From: JBGSPQ01 sp964346765
GTDB taxonomy: Bacteria > Patescibacteriota > Gracilibacteria > UBA1369
Assembly (NCBI GenBank): GCA_964346765.1
Contig: CAYFWB010000009.1
Span: 6,569 to 70,568, forward strand
Reading direction: 5' to 3'
DNA: 64,000 nt
Shown: one piece after another, positions 59,518 to 64,000 of the stretch
How positions within the stretch are numbered: position 1 is the stretch's first letter
Layout: each line of letters begins with the position of its first letter
The notes under the pieces: model-generated
The model's input: the letters and a program-made list of their open reading frames with translations, nothing else
Database searches by the model: none
Told to the model about the DNA's origin: nothing
Position numbers and translations under genes: made by a program

Positions 59518-61212
59518 TTAATTGGAAGCGGCAAAATCAATGGCTCTTAACTGCAATTTACTGATGCCTCTCCAGACGTTTCTTTCCAGATGACAGACAA
59601 GATTGATCCTATCATGCTTTTTTAAAAACTCTTCAAATTCACCCAATTTGAATCCGATTACCGAAAAAGACCTGGAATTCAGTCCGGCTTCAAAGGATAG
59701 ATGATTACTTTCTTTGCCCACTCTGCGAATATTTGAAGGCGTAACGTCTTTTAACAAAAATGTGGGTTGCTCGTTGCCGATACCAAACGGCTCCATTTGT
59801 TCAATCAGCTTCATCATTACTTCGTCCATATCGGAATGGTTGACTTCGGTGTCTATGTTGATAGTGGGATGCCAATCGGAACGGAGGATACTTTCACTCG
59901 CGTATTTTTCCATGGACTCCACAAACTCCGGCAATTTATCTTTGGCAATAGTAAAGCCGGCGGCCTGAACGTGCCCTCCGAAATTTTTTAGCAGATGACT
60001 GTGTGCGGATAGGGCGTCCACCAGATTGAAAAATTCGGGACTGCGGCATGATCCCACCAGTTCATCACCAAGATCCTGTAAAATTATTGCGGGGAGCATG
60101 TATTTTTCTACGCATCTGGCCGCCAATAACCCCAAAATCCCAACGTGCCAATTTTTATTCCAGGCGATCAATACTTTTTGGTCTTTACCTTCAGCTATAA
60201 AGTGTTCCCTAAGCTCTTCTAGTGCTTCAAACACCATTTGCTGTCTTTTTTGATTCAGTTTTTCAAGATGTTCCGCAAGAATCTTACCTTTTTCATCAAC
60301 TTTATCGTATAGAAGCAGTTGTAAAGCATAGTAAGGATTGGCGATTCTGCCGGCCGCGTTAATGCGCGGGCCCAGTCTATATCCTATTGAATTGATATCC
60401 AGTTTGGCGGCCGGGTCGATTCCCGCGTGCTCTTTTAAAAAATTGAGTCCTTGCCATTTGGTGTCTCGCAAAGCCTCCAAACCATATTTCACAATTATTC
60501 TGTTTTCTCCAACAAGCGGCCCAAGATCGGCCACTGTTCCAAGGCTGGTTAAATCAAGCAGACTGTATAGATATTCTTCCCGTTTGTGCGATTCGGACTG
60601 GTCGGCTATTAAGGCGGAGGCCAGTTTGTAAGAAACTCCGGCGCCTGTTAATCCTTTAAAAGGGTACTGACAATCTTTTTGCATGGGGTGCAAGATGGCG
60701 TAAGCGCTTTCCGGAAACTCATCGGGGATGGCGTGATGGTCGGTTATAATTACGTCTATCCCCTTTTCATGCGCCAGATCGACCTGGCTTTTACATGAAA
60801 TTCCACAATCCACGGTTATCAAAACGCCGATTTTTAAGGCGTCAAATTCTTCTATAAATTTATCGCTCAGTCCGTAACCGTTTTCAACCCTGTGCGGTAA
60901 ACGATAAGAAACTTTGGCGTTGAGCATCTTTAAAGTATGCACCATGATGGCAGTTCCGCTAATTCCGTCCACGTCGTAATCGCCAAAGATCATGATCCTT
61001 TCTTTGTTTTTGATGGCTTTTTTAATACGCTCTACAGCCCTGTCCATGTTTTTCATGGTGAAAGGATTGTGAAGCCCTTTTTTTAAACTGGTCTTTAAGT
61101 ATGCTTCTATCGCTTGCTGATCCGTAAGTCCCCTGTTTTTCAGGATCTTATCTATGATGCTTAACGACTCGTTTTTATTAATGATTTCCCATTTTTTTCC
61201 TAATACGGACAC
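59518..61212 (-). CDS. recJ: single-stranded-DNA-specific exonuclease RecJ
   Basis: A 564-residue 5'-3' exonuclease of the DHH superfamily, starting at GTG 61212. Motifs: IMIFGDYDVDGISGTAIMV (first metal site), VITVDCGISCK, VIITDHHAIPDEFP (DHH), LGPRINAAGRIANPYYALQLL and DHHA1 NFGGHVQAAGFTI. A C-terminal OB domain follows, here ending RISKLQLRAIDFAAS-like. It works with RecQ, present in the window, in recombination repair. It starts 6 bases after the miaA gene ends. Confidence 0.94.
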   Translation of the reverse strand: MSVLGKKWEIINKNESLSIIDKILKNRGLTDQQAIEAYLKTSLKKGLHNPFTMKNMDRAVERIKKAIKNKERIMIFGDYDVDGISGTAIMVHTLKMLNAKVSYRLPHRVENGYGLSDKFIEEFDALKIGVLITVDCGISCKSQVDLAHEKGIDVIITDHHAIPDEFPESAYAILHPMQKDCQYPFKGLTGAGVSYKLASALIADQSESHKREEYLYSLLDLTSLGTVADLGPLVGENRIIVKYGLEALRDTKWQGLNFLKEHAGIDPAAKLDINSIGYRLGPRINAAGRIANPYYALQLLLYDKVDEKGKILAEHLEKLNQKRQQMVFEALEELREHFIAEGKDQKVLIAWNKNWHVGILGLLAARCVEKYMLPAIILQDLGDELVGSCRSPEFFNLVDALSAHSHLLKNFGGHVQAAGFTIAKDKLPEFVESMEKYASESILRSDWHPTINIDTEVNHSDMDEVMMKLIEQMEPFGIGNEQPTFLLKDVTPSNIRRVGKESNHLSFEAGLNSRSFSVIGFKLGEFEEFLKKHDRINLVCHLERNVWRGISKLQLRAIDFAASN

Positions 61213-61218
61213 AATTTA

Positions 61219-62166
61219 TTAATTATTTTTTTGTAATGTCAAGTACTTTTTCACTTCTTCTCCGGCTATCCAGTTTAGGTCGCTTTCCCGTCTAAACCAT
61301 GTTAACTGCCTTTTACAATAATTTCTGGTATTTTTTTGAATGTTTTCAGTCGCCTGTTCCAATGATACTTCCCCTTTTATGTATTCGATCAGCTCGGGAT
61401 ATCCCAATGATGTCATTGATGGGAGTTTTTCATTGTATCCCCTCATCAAGAGGGTTTTTACCTCATTTATAAGGCCACTGTCCAATTGTTCGTGCACCCT
61501 GCGGTTGATCCGTCCGTATAGTATATCACGCGGCCATTCAATGCCAACCTTAAAAACTTCGAACAGCTTTTCACCTTTGTTTTCATGTTTTTTTTGTCCT
61601 ACGCCCATGTTTATTTCAAGAGCTCTTATAACATATCGAACGTTGTTGGGGTGGATTTTTTCGGCGGACGTGGGGTCTTTTTCTTTAAGAAGATTATGCA
61701 GAGCCTCGGCGCCGTTTTGTTCGTAAAACGTGGTCAGTTCTTGTCGCAGATCAAGCTGTGGGGGGATCCTTGGGATCTGATAATTCTGGATAACACTGCT
61801 AAAGTACAAACCGGTTCCTCCGCATAAGATGGGCGTTTTTTGGCGTGAGTGGATTTCATTAATAGCTTTTATGGCATGCCTCTTAAAGTCGGAAAGAGTA
61901 AACTCTTCTTTTGGGTCAACAACGTCCAGTAAATGGTGTTTTATACCCTGCATTTCGGTTTTTGTAACTTTTGCGGTACCGATATCCATATATTTATAGA
62001 TTTGTCTGGAGTCGGCGGAAATAACCTCACCATTGAATTTTTTGGCGATTTCTATGCTGAGCGCGGTTTTACCGGAAGCGGTAGGTCCAAGTACTGCGAT
62101 AAGTGGCTTTTTCCCTTGTTCTCTGCAGTTTTTAAGGAAGTTGTCTATTGATTCAAGAATTTGCAT
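61219..62166 (-). CDS. miaA: tRNA dimethylallyltransferase
   Basis: A 315-residue enzyme adding a dimethylallyl group to A37 of tRNAs reading UNN codons. P-loop AVLGPTASGKTALSIEIAKKF, then GEVISADSRQIYKYMDIGTAKVT, HHLLDVVDPKEEFTLSDF, and GGTGLYFSSV (substrate pocket). The C-terminal part has QKNTRNYCKRQLTWFR. Full length. First gene in a miaA-recJ pair with 6 bases between, downstream of the IS remnant. Confidence 0.94.
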   Translation of the reverse strand: MQILESIDNFLKNCREQGKKPLIAVLGPTASGKTALSIEIAKKFNGEVISADSRQIYKYMDIGTAKVTKTEMQGIKHHLLDVVDPKEEFTLSDFKRHAIKAINEIHSRQKTPILCGGTGLYFSSVIQNYQIPRIPPQLDLRQELTTFYEQNGAEALHNLLKEKDPTSAEKIHPNNVRYVIRALEINMGVGQKKHENKGEKLFEVFKVGIEWPRDILYGRINRRVHEQLDSGLINEVKTLLMRGYNEKLPSMTSLGYPELIEYIKGEVSLEQATENIQKNTRNYCKRQLTWFRRESDLNWIAGEEVKKYLTLQKNN

Positions 62167-62209
62167 TGGAGGATGTTAAGTCCAGACCGGTTATGAATAG
62201 TACAGTGTT

Positions 62210-62900
62210 TTTTTTTAGTTCACCAGGTGAAATAAGGTGAAATAAGAAAGGTCTAATAGTATTATTGGAATCAACGGGATCTTTGTCAGCGGCGGAACTT
62301 TCCAGAAATATTGAAGTCTCATATCCGACGGCGTTAAAAATGCTCAGAAAAATAAGGCACAGTCTTGCAGATGAGCGATTCATGGGTAAGTTAAAAGGAA
62401 TTTGCGAATCGGATGAAGCATGGATTTCTCACAAGAAAAACAGCAAATATTGCTGGGGATTACTGAAAGAGATGGCGCGGTCAGGTTTTTCCCGATTCAG
62501 GACAGGTCGGATGTTTCATTATATTTTCCTCATCGGAAATATGTTAAACAAGGAAGTATGGTCTGCACAGACAGTTTTAGTACCTACAATAATCTCAATC
62601 ACCGCTATATCCATCACACAGTGAATCATTCAATCGGCGAATTTGTTTGGAAACATATACATACTAACACTATTGAAGGCATAGGGGGCATGCTTAAAGG
62701 CGTTATTCGGACAATTCATCATGGCGTATGGAAAAAGTATCTGCAAGGCTATTGCGATCTCTTTGCCTTCACCTATTCACATCGTTCTTATACTGTTTTT
62801 GAAAAACTTTGTCTCTTAATCTCTAAATCTTGTCAACCACGCTATTGTTTATATTAGCCTTACATGGTATAAGTAAGTACCATAATGTTTTTGCTATGAA
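62210..62900. mobile_element. remnant of an IS1595-type insertion sequence, boundaries uncertain
   Basis: The broken transposase (62265-62857) identifies the element. I could not find matched terminal inverted repeats; on the left there is a palindrome TTCACCAGGTGAA (62219-62231) and a short direct repeat of GGTGAAATAA beside it, which may be parts of the end or of the miaA upstream region. Confidence 0.45.
62265..62857 (+). pseudogene. IS1595-type (ISXO2-like) transposase, frameshifted and 5'-truncated
   Basis: Two overlapping frames together form one transposase. The first (62265-about 62440) reads YPTALKMLRKIRHSLADERF and GICESDEAWISHKK; the second (about 62440-62857) continues QQILLGITERDGAVRFFPI, CTDSFSTYNNLNHRYIHHTVNHSIGEFV and the closing HTNTIEGIGGMLKGVIRTIHHGVWKKY. 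This is the DDxxD/N-E type core of the ISXO2/IS1595 group. The N-terminal zinc ribbon is missing. The frameshift and truncation make it non-functional. Confidence 0.88.
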
Positions 62901-64000
62901 ACATAATATTGAAGGCTTTTCATTGCCTAATCAAAATGAATCAATCGGCAAAAAAATAAAAACCGGTGCTTCAAAAATAGAACAAAAACTTAGACCTTAC
63001 TTTTTTCTGGCAACGGGCGGTTTGGTTTCCGCAAACGCCGTTGCCGCGTGTTCGGACGCGAAAGACGCAAATGAACAAGGAAAAACCACTTCGATCGAAC
63101 AAGGCGTCTGGGAAAATCCCTCAAATCCGAGCTTTGGCCAGGAATGGGGTAACAAGAGTGCTTCAGTACTTTGGAAAGATGCCAATAATGGCGTAGCATT
63201 TTTTAGTTCCAATAAAAGCTTGTCACCTGCACCATGGGACTACTATTACTCTGTTACTTCAGACGGGGGAAACTCTTGGTCACAGGAAGAATTGATTGAT
63301 GACAGCTTATCAACAATTAAAGCCAATACAGATAATGATGAACCAGGGGTTGCAGTATGCAATACCGGTAATTGCGGTGCCGGTAAATTATTCTTTTCCA
63401 ATGGGCTTGATGAATCATATGATATTTATTGGGGAGACCTGAACTTGAATACATACCAATTAACTAATGTTGAAAAACTGCCCAGTGGGGCTGGCAAGGT
63501 AAATGGAACCTCTACCGGAGAAACCCAAATGGCAGTTAATCCGCAGGGTACCAAACTTTATTTTACAGGCGGTAACGGGAATGAAGTATATGTTGCCGAT
63601 ATCGGCGGAAACGGAGACAGAACACCCATTAACGGCCTTGCCGGCACACACAATGTTGGTGTTGGCGTCTGGCAGGAAGGTTCACAAATGTATCTGGCGA
63701 CTTCCAATGAGGGCGGTTGCGATAATGTTGGCGGTTCTCTTGATTTGTGCAGATATGATCTTGATGAAGCTACCGCCACAGTCAGCAATCCTACGAATTT
63801 CAATAATATTAAAGATTCTTTTGCCATAAATGATTCTAAACAACAAATTACACCAATGATTGATAGCAAAGGCAACCTTTGGTATTCAAGCGGTCAATCC
63901 AATCTAACAAAAATAAAAATGGCGGAACCCGCCCCAACCACCCCGGTTTGCGGAGACGGCAACCCCGAAGGCACCGAGCAGTGTGATAATGGCTCGGCCA
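62896..64000 (+). CDS. secreted protein with beta-propeller-like region and Cys-rich motif, 3' end outside window
   Basis: Starts at ATG 62896 and stays open to the window end, at least 368 residues. Residues 1-34 are hydrophilic, 35-51 hydrophobic (YFFLATGGLVSANAVAA), then Cys 52, a lipobox-like position after a long N-terminal extension. The body has repeated stretches of about 45-60 residues typical of a beta-propeller (WKDANNGVAFFSS, YSVTSDGGNSWSQEEL, KLFFSNGLDESYDIYWGDL, QMYLATSNEGG). The visible end, CGDGNPEGTEQCDNGSA, is the start of a DUF4215-like cysteine-rich repeat. Likely a large exported surface protein. The preceding IS remnant may have disturbed its promoter. Confidence 0.65.
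   Translation, partial: MKHNIEGFSLPNQNESIGKKIKTGASKIEQKLRPYFFLATGGLVSANAVAACSDAKDANEQGKTTSIEQGVWENPSNPSFGQEWGNKSASVLWKDANNGVAFFSSNKSLSPAPWDYYYSVTSDGGNSWSQEELIDDSLSTIKANTDNDEPGVAVCNTGNCGAGKLFFSNGLDESYDIYWGDLNLNTYQLTNVEKLPSGAGKVNGTSTGETQMAVNPQGTKLYFTGGNGNEVYVADIGGNGDRTPINGLAGTHNVGVGVWQEGSQMYLATSNEGGCDNVGGSLDLCRYDLDEATATVSNPTNFNNIKDSFAINDSKQQITPMIDSKGNLWYSSGQSNLTKIKMAEPAPTTPVCGDGNPEGTEQCDNGSA

Noticed and set aside
1..64000. Alternative genetic code with TGA as glycine or tryptophan, as in some CPR groups
   Set aside because: Many conserved proteins end exactly at TGA at their expected C-termini (znuB, korA, rlmD and others) and no internal in-frame TGA is needed.

Overview
The window looks like a piece of a draft genome from a small-genome bacterium, most likely a Patescibacteria/CPR member such as Peregrinibacteria. 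This is an inference from gene content: several S-layer homology (SLH) surface proteins, DUF4012 and DUF5667 proteins, many tiny lipoproteins, and standard-code TGA stops throughout. A 100-base run of N (1873-1972) shows that it is a scaffolded assembly. No rRNA is present; one tRNA-Gly is.

Layout. 1-4200: a coiled-coil ORF, a TspO-like membrane protein, then a zinc-uptake cluster (Fur/Zur-type regulator behind a perfect 21-bp palindrome, znuA with a giant Asp-Glu-His repeat, znuC, znuB). 4200-7500: a decayed recQ copy, then a two-subunit 2-oxoacid:ferredoxin oxidoreductase. 7500-16700: a ferric-reductase-like membrane protein, a CxxC zinc protein with an apparent frameshift, a GNAT acetyltransferase, a DEAD-box helicase, an SLH remnant, an ABC-F ATPase, recQ and an oleate hydratase. 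16700-24900: an arsenic/redox island. It has arsR-acr3 on the plus strand and a ten-gene minus-strand operon (arsR, thioredoxin-like protein, ArsP-type permease, arsF, arsG, two half-permeases, thioredoxin lipoprotein, ferredoxin, and a thioredoxin-thioredoxin-CcdA-like fusion). The two arsR genes share one operator sequence. 25100-34200: tRNA-Gly, a beta-CASP nuclease, a 998-aa transglutaminase-like protein, a cysteine-repeat protein, a glycosyltransferase/DUF4012 pair and MscS. Two copies of a roughly 100-bp cloverleaf-like palindromic repeat sit at gene ends here. 34200-43540: cell-surface genes (six-repeat cysteine/SLH protein, O-antigen ligase-like protein, CapA-like protein, ECF sigma and DUF5667 protein, a second SLH protein) preceded by a decayed partial duplicate of the same gene order. 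43690-62170: mostly housekeeping genes for RNA modification, tRNA and DNA repair (rlmH, yajQ, rlmD-type, cca, tsaD, hisS, yebC, nrnA-like, recJ, miaA), mixed with two more SLH proteins, two lipoproteins, a malic enzyme and a GDPD protein. 62265-64000: a broken IS1595-type transposase and the start of a secreted protein that runs off the window.

How it fits together. The zinc cluster is a self-contained, probably zinc-repressed importer. The arsenic island pairs membrane exporters with a chain of extracytoplasmic thiol proteins and a predicted transmembrane electron conduit, so it probably couples redox chemistry of arsenicals (or other thiophilic species) to export. The surface genes suggest an S-layer-like coat plus secondary cell-wall polymer assembly. 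The main unexplained structures are the cloverleaf repeat, the new cysteine repeat family, the decayed partial gene copies, the near absence of Shine-Dalgarno motifs, and a group of proteins with long hydrophilic extensions before a hydrophobic segment and cysteine.
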